Shown: positions 8,700-22,090 of the stretch, piece after piece
How positions within the stretch are numbered: position 1 is the first letter of the stretch
Layout of the letters: each line of letters starts with the position of its first letter
Assembly: GCA_029747015.1 (NCBI GenBank)
Contig: JAKOGI010000563.1
Coordinates: 455,222-519,221 of the forward strand
Source: Carnegiea gigantea
Lineage: Eukaryota > Streptophyta > Magnoliopsida > Caryophyllales > Cactaceae
Length of the DNA: 64,000 bases
Direction of reading: 5' to 3'
Notes under the pieces: model-generated
Databases searched by the model: none
Told to the model about the DNA's origin: nothing
The model's input: only the letters and a program-made list of their open reading frames with translations
Translations under genes and position numbers: made by a program

Positions 8700-11600
8700 T
8701 TATTATTTCTTTCCTAAGTTGTACAACAAACTAAAGCACCGCATACTTCATTTCAGTTTGACATTAAAAGTTTTATTCCATTAAACACCAGATTCAAGCT
8801 TAAACTCAACCGAATATATAATCTACCCAAAAAACATATTCCATCCATAAATCACTAGGAGTGCTTCCCATATCAAAAATTCCTTTACTTTACCTTCCCT
8901 TTTGGATAAATACACTATAGCCAAGAGGAGGTGGCCAGATTCTTTTCATTGTACAGATCAATCAGACTAAATGATTAACCGTTTTCATTTTACTGCTTTC
9001 AAACTTATCAATGATACATCAAAAAACAAAAAAAAAAAAGAACAAAAGAGGCCCTCCCTTTTGGAATTTCATCCATTGGCACATTCTTGCATGAGATCTT
9101 CACAAATCAACACAGAAAATGGTAAAAAATGACCTTGGGCAATTTGCTTTAGGTCCATAAACTCTCAAAAAGCTGAATGTACATGCAAGTCTCCCTGAAT
9201 ACAAGGAATACATCACCATATGATTGGGCTGGGAAAAAATGTACAAATATGAAAAACACGGAAGCAAAGGAAAAAGTCGGTGCTTGTCATTTAACCCCCA
9301 GAAGAGTGATGTACTTCAACATCGTTGTCATCTATGGTCTGGTTCTCCAATATGGTTGATTGAAGTCTCTATGCGCCTCCCCAAAGATGCCTGTACACCA
9401 AATGCCAAACAAGGGGTCCATTACTGTCAAAAATCAGCTCTTCCAGCTCAAAATCATTCAGGAGAACTAATTCTCTAGAGATATGAATACAGCTTTTTAG
9501 TTCCAACCCAACTTAGTCTATTCATGCTCAAACTCTTCATTTCACTTCAACCATTAATGTTGGACTGTCTGGCATCATATAATGTCAGCATGGATACTTG
9601 AAGACCAGAAACGTGCAAGTTTCAGACAACATTTGCGCACACAATCACTAATCAGCATAGCAGAAAATTTATGATAGGAGGTTCTATTGCCAACTCGCCA
9701 GCCAAAAGAAACACAAAGAAATGGTGTAGCGTGTCGAATTCTAGGTTGCTCCAGCCACAATCAGATCTTTCATATACATTCGAAAGATTTCTTGCAAGAA
9801 GACTTAAGGGTGCTCAGCAAGAGTTATGTTTCCATTTAATCTCCAACTTAAAACATCAATAACAAAGCCCGAAAAGAGGCACCCAGAGTAATTAGATATT
9901 ACAACAAACTACCAATGTGGGTCTCGGTTGCGCGGGGTCAAGAGTAATTAGAGATTACTTTCCACAAAAGCGCACTAACCCAGGGAGTGTTTTTCCAGTT
10001 TTAGTTGGCACCTTTCATAAAAGACTACAAAATATTCTCTTTGCAGTCTGCACTCACACAAATTCCACCTAATTTCTCACAAGAATTCATGTATTGCTGT
10101 ATTTGATGCCTCTTAATCCTGAGGTCGTGCAGATTCATCAATTGATCAAAGAAGATCAATCCACCTTTGGATTAATCAAAGTCATTTTCTCAGGTGCCCA
10201 ATAAATCTAAAACCCAGAAGCAGGGTTCAGGGTATCTCGATCGTAAGCATCTTAACACTCAAACAGAAAGACTACTTTTTTCTTCTACTCGTTCAAGAAG
10301 TGCACGAAAACACTAGTAAAACATCTATACCATCCTAAGTCCCACACTGGTCGGAATAGGTGATTAATGCGACTTGCAAGCACGTAAACCTTGCACCAGG
10401 AATCCCCTTTGGACTTAATTTAACCATACGTAGGGCCATTTGAAGGCTCTTCATCTGGATAGATTATGTGAAAAACATATGCTGCTCAGTCACTAAAAAT
10501 CCGCATGAAAACTATTAGGTGTCGGTTTGATCAGCAAGGTATAAAAAGGGTGATACTATTCATGGCAACCAGTCAAAGAAAGAGTCACATATGCATTATA
10601 TCAGACCCAAAAACCCCTTGACAGCATCACCGCACTGCCAAATCAGAACTAACATATAACTTTGTAATTCAGCAAAAAAATCCACTTTTTAGGATGAACT
10701 CAAATTAAACGGAATAACGTAGGCATACCCTTTGATTGATGGTTGAGAATGAGCATAACCAAGATAACTGTAGCAAGGTACACAAGAAAAATAAGACATT
10801 GGACTCTCAGAATATATCACATCAAAACAAGAAACACACATAGGAACTCCAGCTTTCTGAGGAACCAACAATTTTACATACGTGTTTTTTGAATAGTCAC
10901 TAATTATAAGACATGATAGTTATATAGTAATATCAGAAGTTTGTCAATCTTCTTTCTGAATTTTATCTGTACTTTCGATCTAATAATTGGACCAACAACC
11001 TAGGTCAGTGGACAACTATTTTATCTGGTAGGCGCAAGGTTTGGTTTTCAAATTATTATGCAAGCTTGAGGATGTGCACCCCTTGCTTGAGGCTAGGTGG
11101 AGTTTCACCTAAGTAAATGCTTCCCATTTTCCACTCTTGAGGCTAAACTTGAGAAGGGGAAAATGTATATCTACATTTGAAACCATTTCAGGATAATAAA
11201 ATAATAAGTATGCAAGATGACAGAAGTAGAATAGAGCATGGTGAAGGTTAGTACAACAACAGCAGTTTGAAATTTAGGTGCGCAATGGACAAGGGATGAT
11301 ATAGTGATGAAATTGTTCTTGTATCAGTTGGTAGAAATTAGAATTTAGCCTCTGAAATCACATCAATGGCCGAGCCACTGCATGATTATTTTTATTCACT
11401 GTTTTTATTATTTCACAAACCTGTCCAAAGCTCACTGGTGTATCTGAGCTTGACTCGGCTCATTTGTATCACAAGTTAGAATTTTTTCCTTTTTTCCAGT
11501 CAAGAAATAGGAGTATCCCACAAACCCATCTCACAACCCTCACAAATCAATTTGGTTCATTTCCGCATGCCGTTACTTCAGCTATAACAGAATTTCTGAA

Positions 11601-14600
11601 ACTATAGGAACTCTATAACTGCAAGTATAACAAGCAAGGGATAATCGATGTTACCTCTTGCAAAAATCAATCACATGTCGAGATACATTGTGGAAAATAA
11701 ACCACATTAGGACGATGATCAGAGTATCTGTTCAGGCTAAGGATCACATGGGCACAATGCACAAATCTATAGACGAGAACTTAGCTGAAAGTCGTTTTCT
11801 TAAGCTAAGAGACTGATTACAAATTAGCATCAGGAATGGTTCGATACATCAGCAATGCAAGAAGATAGTGAGATAAATAAAATCCTGAATGCAAATGCTC
11901 TAACAATATAACATAAGCCATCCACTGCAAAAGATAAAGACATGAAACTGGGGACGAAATAGAGATTATACACTGTCAAAAAGAAGGACGTACACCCCTT
12001 ACACTCCTAAATAGGAATAGTTAAATACATTATGAAAAATAGATATTATGCATGAAGACAAGCATGTATAGAATTCAGGCATAACTTTGGAAAAGATTGG
12101 CATGAATCTATCCTCACTGACCCACTTCCATGATATTTTTTCCATCAAAGCCTAGAAAATGAAAATCCAGATATGAAGCTCCTCCCAGGCTAACCCATAT
12201 CTCATAACAGACAGCATGCAACAACCATCTTTATTGCATTGTATATCATAGTGCAGCACAAAGATAAACAGCCCTTTTTGCTTCCTTAGCGACATTACCG
12301 ATCATGCCAACTAGCAGAAGGACTTGTAAGCTTTTTTGTCCACCAAGGACTCAATGCTGATAAGCCTCAACAAACACGCTAAATTAGCATAGGCAATCGA
12401 TCAAAGCAAATGTAATCAAGCACTATGATACTAGAACATTATGCTGGTTACAACACCAAATCACATAGCAGAAATCAAGTACAAAAGTAAAATTATACAT
12501 TTTTGTATAATTCACAGTCCTTGCTTGACTTAGAGCTGCTCTTCAGCTAATAGGGACCTCTTTGGCTCTTTGCTCAATATTAGAAGGTCATTTAAATCAT
12601 CGTTTCCATTTTAGTTGGGAGGATTTGGTTGTCAACACACCTCTGAAATACTGCTAAAAGTTTAATAGAAGGATTGGCATAAGACAGCATAATGCAGGAG
12701 AAAATATCAACATAAGAAACACAGGCATTAGTAGAGCTGGTGAAATTTTCTGGCATCACATAAGACAACAAATGGAATTCCAATTGTATATGCAAACCGC
12801 ACACCAAAAAATTAATAATAAAATAAAATAACTGCTAGCAGATGGGAAAGTAAGAATGGACAAATAGAAAAACAAATGAGTCAACAAAAAAACATACACT
12901 CAATAGGCATAAGGATACTAAAAAGGTAGCGCTCCCACCAATCTAGCATATAGAGTCCAAAAGTGACATTGTATAGGTAGATTTTGCGTTGCAACCAGTT
13001 CATACTCTCTCACTGATTTACCCTGCAGAAGCTTAAATGATCAACAAGGACTAGTCTGTAGGTTGTAGAAATACATTGCTATCTGGCATAGGTAGTAATC
13101 AAGCCAATATTCCTATCATGAAACAAATGCTAGAGCTTATAGCCATACTGGGCAATGCATAATCCATCAAATGTCATCCATTTTACCATATTCCAAGGAG
13201 GATTCAGTTTAAATTCATTTACAACTTGAAAACACAAGATTGAAAACAAAATGCTAAGGCAATGCAAAGACCAGTTGGCTAATGCCAAAGACAACCAGGA
13301 CGACTATATGCATCAGGATTTACCCCAGGATGTTGGTTATACATATATCCAACAAATTTTGATTGGCTGCACTCTCACAAATGTCATCCCATCCTATGTT
13401 GAGTTCTTTTGATGGCTATTAAGCATTTGCAGAGGGCCTTGCCAGGATCACTAATTGTTGAATGTATGATTGATGAACACACATCAGCAAAAGTAAATAA
13501 GCAAATAAATGGCTAACTAGGTAAAAATCAACATCGCAATGATTTCATATTGGGTAATTTAATCACATTAATTAGTTGGCTCAATTTTCACATCGTTCCA
13601 TATTTAGAATACAAAGAATCCATCTAGATCAAAGGGAAAACCCGTCACCCCCAGCTTTGTTTCTTCATTTACACATCCAAGTAACTGAAACAGTTCTCAC
13701 ATGGTAATGGAAATGAGTTCCTCCAAAAGAATGGCTAAGTATGTCTGTACGCCACCAGGACTAAACCATGAAAACATAATTACAAATTCATTTACATTAT
13801 AAGGTTGTTTACATCCAACTTACGGAACAAAAATCGTTGTCTTGGGAGGGAGCGCAGCCTCCTAAGTTTGAGGAAGTTTTTTCTCCAAGCGAAGTATCTT
13901 TCTCCCAAATAAACAGAGCCATGAAGTTCACGTTCAGCTCCCAGTATAAATTTGTGAGTTTTTGAAGAACGCATGCAATATAAGTACCTGGTCTTTGAAG
14001 TCTCTCTTCTCTATAATGAAAAATGTTCGTTGGTAGACTGAAGCAGCAGAGGTTGCCTCACTTCTACTCAAAATTAATGCGTAATTTCACGATTAGTGCG
14101 AGTGTAGGAAACTTTATTGAATTTTCTGATTTAATAGGTATTTCTAAGCTCTTTGGCTCTCTCTTTTTTTTAAGAAAAAAATTATCGACATACGCATTAT
14201 TACGTAAATCAATTCTAGTACGCTTTGTTTCTATTCCTTCTTTGGATAATGGTAACGCTCATTTTTTTAAACATTATAATAGGATATTGATGTAACTGGC
14301 TTTGTTTTTATTAACATTGACGTCATCGTCATTACCATTCGAATTATCATTATAACCTCGTTAATATCGTTATTGTCACACTTGTTAGTATTAACATCAT
14401 TACTATCATTTATTATTATTAGAATTGTGGTTATTTTACTCATGATCAATATTATTAGTGTTATTATTATTATTGTTATTATTATTATTATTATTGTTTT
14501 TCTTTGATACTCTCACCGCTGTTACCGTCATTATGATTTAAACTATTTGATTGCGATACGGCTTAACGTCATGGGCTTGGGTTCGGGTTCAAATTGAGTC

Positions 14601-16200
14601 CCAAATCATACAAATATTCATTAGTAGAAATAAACCATATAAACATATTACGTTAATAAATTTTATGCTCCTAACACTACTTATCCCCTCCTTCCTTCTC
14701 ACTTTTAGTCTCAAACCATCCTTAATTTTAGTTATAACAACACTTTTTTAACCTCCTAGTCATATAATCTAACTCACTCCACACTTAGCTTAAAATTTTA
14801 AAACATGCAAAGTTGTTATATTTCCCTCCGTTCTCTTCTCCACTATCCTCACTTGAAAATTAACTCATGACATACACTTATACTAAAAAACGTCATACAC
14901 ATACAAACACCTCTTTATTTTCATTCAATTATAATTAAAATTTATCCAAAATCATTAAATCAACACAAGCTTGCGCTTCCATCCAAGCATCCAATCCCTA
15001 AACTATCAAGCTCGTGGCAACAACAACCCACACAACCAATACCTACGTCTCTCACTATTTCCATTCAATATTCATTAAAAACCATTTAAACACCAAAATC
15101 GGCATAACAAACTTGAATTCACCTCCAAACTCCAACCAACACACACCGTGTTCACCTTCAACCTCAAGCATTTCGACACAAACAAAACCAAGGAAATTAC
15201 AAATTAATACTCCCCAAAGCTAAATATATCATTTACTACAAAAATTCAACCATAAAATAATCAAAACCAAATTTATGAGGAGTTAGGGTTTCACCTTCTT
15301 ACACTCAATTGGGACAAAACAAGAAAAAGTAGATGGTGATGCCGGTGGGTGGTGGTTGGCGGAGTTCAGCCTAGTCAACAACCAGCGAAACGGGCGGCTT
15401 TGAAGGTGTGGCTGGAGACGCTAGGGACAGACCCGAGACAGGTAAGGGGGTCTAGTTTCGGGAAGACACAAAGGGTGGGGGGGCTGGGCATTTGGTGAAT
15501 GGGGGATTGCATTAGTGGATTGAATTTGTTTATTTTAAGCTTTATTTTATTTATTTTTCCTTTTTTTTCTTTTATAAATCACAACCTAATGCTCACTAGA
15601 TTTTACTGACATCATTTATATTAATAATCTTCTTTCCTTCTTTTTTCCCCAATATATATGTATGTTTGTTTTTGGGCTGAGTAGTTTGTGTCCGTACTTC
15701 TGCACAGATGTTTAATTTTCAAAAGTAATCTATGAAAGAAAGATAATTTGATAACAGATAAGTTTGAATTTTTTTTGACAAAAACACATAATTGTTATAA
15801 AAAAATTAAGAATTTTCACTTAAATGTTTAATTAAATAGACATTCTGTATTTAGAAATCTGTAAATTGTTTGGAAGAAAGGATTTTAATTTTCAATTATT
15901 ACTCCTTGCACTCTTTTATATGTATTCCTTAGCTTATTATTATTGTTATCATTTTCCAAAATTAGCCATTTAATAATTAGACTAATTTTTATTTAATTGT
16001 CGTTCAACTATTTATTAGCATTTAAATGAGTTATTCAGGAGTGTAACAAAATACATTCTGAGGTCACTCTATCGATTCAACTTGTAATTGCATAAATAGA
16101 CATACATATATAAAATACCAAATTGAAATGCGGTGTCCAATTTAATTAAATTGTAATTAAGATAATATAAGGTAATTAGCGTGATTTTAGATTCGAGTTA
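8700..16200. other. Unidentified ~7.5-kb segment between virus fragments (unit 1)
   Basis: This segment matches 28,820-36,380 very closely by eye but no viral or transposon motif is visible. Only short open frames occur. A minus-strand frame at 13,792-13,974 is kept in both units (34,094-34,276) and is followed by a GTAAGT donor-like sequence (GTACGT in unit 2), so it could be an exon of a host gene, but I do not recognise the product. A GC-rich patch at about 15,330-15,500, read on the minus strand and followed by AAACCCTAA, resembles a plant 5' leader or LTR. The segment is flanked by viral leader on the left and viral capsid sequence on the right, so it may be an insertion in a virus copy. 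Confidence 0.4.
14320..14510. repeat. Imperfect ATT/ATC trinucleotide repeat
   Basis: A degenerate (ATT)n/(ATC)n tract, purest near 14,455-14,500. The unit 2 counterpart (about 34,620-34,795) is shorter in its pure part. Confidence 0.8.
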
Positions 16201-16219
16201 TTACACAAACAAACAAGAA

Positions 16220-16600
16220 GTGTTATATGATGATAATGAATAGAATAGTAATATCCACTTAGAAGAAGAAATATATCAATAAATGAACTTGATTAAACTA
16301 GAAGTTTTGGATGTTATTTCTATAGACGACATTAAGAGGAAACTGGATTTTAAAAAAAATAAAAAATGGGTGGTAGAAAGTGAAAACAATGAGATTGAGG
16401 AAGAACTCGATATAGTTAACAATGTTATTCCAAAACTTGAAGACTTTGACAAATCATCCAGAACGAATACCCATTTTATGAGACCTAGGTTCTTTCCAGT
16501 AGCACATATAGCCGATTTTTCCTTTGGGTTCATCCCAAGGAAAGACACATCCTTTGAACAAATTAGCCTTATCCCAATTAGCCAAACCGGTTACATCTTT
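16220..16600 (+). pseudogene. Capsid protein N-terminal fragment of copy A2
   Basis: The frame from 16,283 aligns by eye with 36,446 onward and with 62,183 onward in the other copies. It has an acidic stretch (NNEIEEELDIVNNV) and the conserved RNTHFLRP-type segment, here TNTHFMRPRFFPVAH, then a PISQTGY segment. It breaks off at about 16,600, where the LTR-like repeat begins; the rest of A2 resumes after 20,391 with roughly 800 bp of capsid and insertion sequence missing compared with A3. An upstream capsid start is not present. Confidence 0.65.
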
Positions 16601-16619
16601 GAACAAAATGGGTGGTAGA

Positions 16620-19600
16620 ATAGTGTTATCGATTTTGGGTTTAGAATTCGGGTTACAAATTAGACTAGCGGTGTCAAGTATCAAACAGTTTGGGATGAAA
16701 ATAGAGGAGGGAGGGGTGTTTTTGTAATTTTGCAAACCCCTTTCTTGTTTGTCCTCCTTCTCGGTCACGACAGCCCCTGAGCCCTCTCTCTCCCTTCTCA
16801 ACTTCTTCTTCCTCATCTCCTCTCGCTCCACCATGCCCGCGGCTAAAAACACTAGAAAATCCACTCGATTTCCCCCTCTTCTAGCTGTAATTCCACTCAT
16901 TCTACCTTCCCCACAAACTAGCAAAACCTTGGCGCCAAATCTGGACAAAATTCGGGGAGAAATCACCATGTTGGAGGTCAGTTTGGGCGTCAAATTGGGG
17001 GCACCGAATGCATGCCCAGGCTTGGGCATGCAACCTTGTTTCAAGCTACTTCAATTGTCCTGTAAATTGGTTGTTAATTCGCTGTATTGAACACCCATCA
17101 CAACCTTAAGCTAGTGAATGAAGTCCTGGTCGAATCGGGGTCCATTTTGCATGGGCTTGGGTGCGTGACTGGGGCAGATTTGTGTGTGGTCTAGTCTAGT
17201 CGAGCAGTCAGCAAGCATGGGTCAAGGAATCGAATTTTTTCAAGCACTCAAAGTTGAGCCCAGAGCCCTCGAACGAACCTCTAGCTTGTAATGAGGTGGG
17301 TGTTTCTTACCTCCCAAGTATTAGTAATTTCGAAATCGCTTTAACCCTTAAGTTGCGATGCATGTCAGTTTAGGTTTAGTCAGATTAATCGAAATTATGC
17401 ATGTTCTGTTTCAACTGAATTTAGTTTAAATCAATGCATGTTAAGTTTAGTTAATTTATGCCTGAAAATGACTTCAAATCGTTAAATGTTAGTTTAGTTG
17501 ATTAATACTCGAAAGTGGCTTTGAATCGATATATGTTAGTTTAGTTAGTTCACGCTTGAAAAATAGCTTCGAAATGAATTATGCATGTTTAGAATCGATT
17601 CAAGTATATTTAGTTAATACATGTTTGAAAAATAGCTTCGAAATAACATAAGAATGCTTCGAATCGACATTAGTTTAATTAAGTTAATTTACGCCGAAAA
17701 AGTAGTTTCGAATTGACATGTTAGCATTCGAATCGACGTTGGTTTAATTAAGTTAATTCATGCCTAAAAAGTAGTTTCGAATTGACATGTTAGCATTCGA
17801 ATCGACGTTAGTTTAATTAAGTTAATTCATACCTAAAAAGTAGTTTCGAATTAACATGTTAGCATTCGAATCGGCGTTGGTTTAATTAAGTTAATTCATG
17901 CCTAAAAAGTAGTTTCGAATTAACATGCTAGCATTCGAATTGATGTTTGTTTAATTAAGTTAGTTCATGCTCGTTTAATAGCTTCGAATTGAAACGTGAA
18001 TGTTTAGAATCGACACATGTACGCTTAGTTAATTCATGCTCGATTAATCGCTTCGAAATGAAATGAGAATACTTAGAATCGATACTTGTATAATTAGTTA
18101 ATTCATGCCTAAATAGTAACTTTGAAGTGATATGTGAGCACTTAGAATCAATGCTTGAATAGTTAGTTAATTCATGCCTGAGTAGTAACTTCGAATTAAC
18201 ATGTTAAACAACTTGAATCGATGCTTGTCCATCTGGTTAAAATTATGTTTGAAAAAGATATGAAAATGGCATGTTACCTTCTGTTGTGAGATGTGAATGC
18301 AATAAGATTCATGCCTTGTGAGTTTAGTTCTTTAAGGACTTATTTTAAGTTAATGCAACATATATATATATACGCATGCTTATATATGCTGTATTGAGCT
18401 GCTGGATGGTTGCTGCTCGCTCGGTAAATTTATATGTAGCCATTTCATGTGACTTTTATGATAATATGCTATGGTTATGGAATTGAAAACCGATATGGTA
18501 GTCGGATGGTTTGGGTAGAACGATGAGTGGTTCGAGGTTTCCTGTAGTCGGTTGCTATGTGAGGAGGGAGTCTGGGTTGTAATTAACCGCAATCGTGTGG
18601 ATTGCGAGGCCATGTGTGGCTCATGTTGCTAAGTTGAATTATGAAGTGTTTGAATGTGTACATGTGCACCCCTACCCTTTCTATGTCATTAAGTTTAATT
18701 ATTTGCATAAGGATGAGTTTTGAAAAAGAAGGATTTCATGTTTTGAAATGATAGTAGCCATAATTATTAGTGCATGATGGCCTATTTTAACTAAACGAAT
18801 ACAGTTTTGGGAGTGAGCTTGCTGGAACGGGGAAATCTCTAAAGAGTTTTGCAAAGCGTGAGTTGTATGATAAAGGATTTCGTTGTGAGAGGCAGCAAAC
18901 TTATTAATCGTTATGACCAGTTGCTTTAAATGGCTAAGATAAGTGCTTAGCGACAATAGATAGGAGTGAAGCTGCTTGAACGGGAGAATCCCTAGCCTAG
19001 GGAGTAATCCTTAGAGACCCTGACGAGGGTTAAGGTCCAAAAGTTAGTTGCCATCACGGGAGTAGAGCTTAGTGTGAGTTAATCTCACTGGGATTGAGTG
19101 TAGATCTCTCCCAACTAGCACTTTATGATGATCTTATGCCCAGAGTAATTTCCGAACAAGTAAGAAGAGCAGTCGGCGTTTTGCCTTTTTAAGTATTTCA
19201 GAAAGAAAGTTTTTAAGGGTCATCATGAGACCAATATGAAAGAGATTCTTTTAAGAATATGAAACTAAAGAGGCTAAGTAAAGTATTTTCACAAAAAGAA
19301 AAGAAAGATTTTCATGTACATCATGTGAATAAGAATCTAAGTGCAGTATAAACGAAATTCCAAGTACAGCATGGTCATACCCTTATAATGCATCGAGCAT
19401 ATGAGTTTGAATGTGCATGTTTAGCTAATGAAAGTTCGTGGCATAATCTCTACTTCATATGTTTAGCATCTCATATGAGTGAATTAGATGGACAAAGCAT
19501 AAATCACAAATTATATCACATAATCCATGAAAGAAAGTTATGTGCTTAGCCCTCGATGTTTGCTTGAGTGTTTGACTGCCTGTTAGTAAGGAATTTAGTC

Positions 19601-20391
19601 ATTCAGGGGCCTAAAAATGAGTTGAACGGCCAAAATGAAATTATGGATAGTAATCCTTCCTTAAGAATTTTGTGAATGTCTAATATGATAGTAAAGTATG
19701 AATACGTGATATGTGACTAATAAAGATATTATTGCCTGCAACGGTTTTGGTGTTAAGGGGGTCGAGGGACACTCACTGAGCGTGTGGTTGCTCACCCCTT
19801 TACTCTTTTCGCTTTTTCCTCAGGTTTTCTTTGTGACAGGAAGAATTTGAGTTAGCTATGTCAAGATGGAATCTATTCTTGCCTGCAAGGTGTCATGTGT
19901 GCCTAATAAAGGGAGCTTTACGTGTTTAACAAAGTCATGTAATATATTCCTAGAATTGTAAACGTTTGTAAACAAGTATTCCAATTCATGTAGTGTATTC
20001 GGTTTAGGAGTCGCTCTGTACGACCATGTGTGCCAACCATCTTAGTAGCCAGTTGTCTTTTTAGTTGAAATCAGCCACATTTTGGGATGTAAATCCCAGT
20101 ACTCCAGTTGTGTGAACCGTTGAGTTGTATCTTTTACTTTTCCCGTATTAATGAACTACTCTATTTGGTGTACTCCGAGCGAGTTGCTCGTTGAGTTATG
20201 GACTCTGGCGTGTAGCCATTGAACTTTTTTTAAATGTTTTACGCTTCCATTGATTTGTAGGGGTTTATTGTAAGGCTTTTAGCCTGAAAATAGTCATTTT
20301 TAAGGGAAAATTTTGTACGTTTCGCCCCGAGATTTTGATCGAAAGTTAAGAAAACGTAGCGTTCCCGGCCCTAGGGGCTGGGGGCGTTACA
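16620..20391 (+). mobile_element. Long LTR-like repeat, no coding domains (copy 1)
   Basis: This ~3.8-kb block has no gag or pol motif. It ends in a G-rich run and GTTACA, and contains a GC-rich 5' part, an array of ~69-bp repeats, and CACTCACTGAGCGTGTGG (about 19,770) near a 3' pyrimidine-rich stretch. It is homologous to 57,780-61,200 from about 17,350 onward, so it is a dispersed family. The structure fits a solo LTR or one LTR of a Ty3/gypsy (Tekay/Del-type) or non-autonomous element. The 5' boundary is uncertain, and I found no convincing target-site duplication. Confidence 0.5.
17340..18240 (+). repeat. Tandem array of ~69-bp subrepeats
   Basis: Units containing GTAGTTTCGAATTGACATG recur at 17,702, 17,771, 17,840 and 17,909, a 69-bp period, with more diverged units on both sides. 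The same kind of array occurs in the second LTR-like repeat at 58,545-59,100, so it belongs to the element. Confidence 0.8.
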
Positions 20392-20392
20392 G

Positions 20393-21058
20393 CTAGTTTA
20401 TAGTCACAAGAATTAGTGCCCCCTTTATCAAGATACAAATTAAGCTAATAGAAATGAAGCACCTAAGAGGCTAATGTGGGTCAATAGGATTCAAGCATCC
20501 ACTCCAACCAATAACATTTAAATAATAATTTAAGCATATTGAAATTAGAAGCTTCTAGGCTACTGATGAATTGTCCAAAATGCAAGGTTGAAAATGTTGC
20601 TGCACATGTAATAGATTGGTGTCATCATCCACCATGCCACATGGAGGAATTTGGGGAAGATATTTAATGGAAATTTGGTGAAGGTGTCCACTAACCGTAA
20701 AATATTAACCCTTTAACCATCCATTTGATGGCCCAATTCAACTCGTACTCAAAACTGTGCATATCCTAACCCACACCGACCCTTGCTCGGTTTAAGCTTC
20801 ATAAATTGCTCAATACTTGGCATTTGAAGGAGTTCTATAGCTCATTAAAAAAGATACATCTGGAGCTATCCAACTATAGCTAAAACACTAATTTTGAAGC
20901 TTATTTGATCATCCTTAAAGCAACTCAAAGTCAACTTGCGAAATTGAAATTTCTGGATAACTCGTGCGAGAAGCTTTATTTGATATAATGCACCACTAAT
21001 AAGCGAGTCATGAACTAATCAACTTTTAGGGGGTGATTTGGGTTTTCTCTTCGCGTCA
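20393..21058. mobile_element. Remnant of the ~1-kb insertion in copy A2
   Basis: It matches 270-933 and 37,570-38,233. The left part is missing and the LTR-like repeat abuts at the same base as in unit 1, so the truncation predates the duplication of the unit. Confidence 0.6.
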
Positions 21059-21671
21059 CATGGCTTCAAAAAGCAGTCGCTATCGATACCCTTGGTACAA
21101 GAATCTCTTATCTAAAAAAATGGGTCAATGATCAATGTCTTAATCTCTAAAAACGAAAGAAAATGAAGAAACAATCTATAGCTTCTTGGGATAATCCTCA
21201 TCAATGGGAAAATGAACCTGAGAAGAAAAGAAAAGAAAATTTTATAAGAAAAAGAACTTTAACAGGAAAATGACAGAGAAATATAAAAGAAAGTATTATA
21301 GCAAACCAAGCTCCAAATGACAAAGATTTTTTAGAATGACCGCTTATTGTCTCATAGGGAAAAACGACCGTAAGTGTTGGACATGCGGAGAAGTAGGATA
21401 TTATTCAAATGAATGTAAAAATAGGAAGAACAAAAAATTTATTGAAACATTGGGTAGTTTAGACTTTTTTGAGCTTAATGAAGAAGAAGCATTACGTCTT
21501 GCCCTAACAAACAACAAAAAAATTGTTGAAATAGTAATGAAAGATGAATATGAAGAAAGCGATTACGAAGAAACAAGTAATATGATAAAAAATAGCTCAA
21601 TTAGTCTTGGTGATCTTCAAGAAGAAGAATTTATAGTAGATAATAAGAATGAAAGTATCGAAGAAGATTAG
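21059..21671 (+). pseudogene. Capsid protein, C-terminal part (A2)
   Basis: The frame at 21,336-21,671 holds the zinc knuckle CWTCGEVGYYSNEC and the acidic tail. The zinc-binding His is Tyr (CAT to TAT), as in A3 but not in A1 or the fourth copy. The frame ends at the same TAG as in A1 and A3, where the fourth copy reads TGG. The basic stretch upstream is broken by stops. Confidence 0.78.
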
Positions 21672-22090
21672 GTCCTTTCTATAATTCATAGGGACATGAT
21701 CTATAAAAAATTTATCTTTCAATTAAAAAGTATGTATGCAAAATGATGGAAATGAATTTAGAGATGAAAGACTATGAGCATAATGTGGGAGAAGTTAATC
21801 TCATTAATTAGAAAAACATCCTTAAGTATAACAAGGATAAAAAATACAAGTATATCCATGTTAGAAATGTCCAAGTCCAAACTACACCATTGTAGTGTTA
21901 TGACAAAGATATTGATCTGTATACTTTGCTATGTGATATTAGTCATGCCAAATTTAATAATCAAATTATTACATGCATCAAGACCAACTTGTGTAATAGT
22001 TCAAGATGATTCAATTGCCGACCTAACAATTATATGAGCCTAAAAGATGAATCTGCCAAAAACTTTCTACCCCTTAAGATATAAATAGTT
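21672..22090 (+). pseudogene. Movement protein core (A2)
   Basis: This has the same order of segments as A1 (IHV-NVQVQ type, LLCDISHAKFNNQII, FNCRP), split over frames, including an off-frame open stretch at 21,774-22,037 that is not the protein frame. Stops at the same places as in A1 indicate common descent. Confidence 0.65.

Noticed and set aside
16454..17044. A 196-codon minus-strand open frame, the longest in the window.
   Set aside because: It crosses the border between the virus capsid fragment and the LTR-like repeat, has no recognisable motif, and overlaps a plus-strand frame of similar quality. It is a chance frame in GC-rich repeat sequence.
16663..20396. ACTAG as a target-site duplication of the LTR-like repeat.
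   Set aside because: ACTAG occurs left of about 16,667 and right of the GTTACA end in unit 1, but the left end after it does not begin with TG, unit 2 reads GCTAG, and virus sequence is missing at the site. The match is probably chance.
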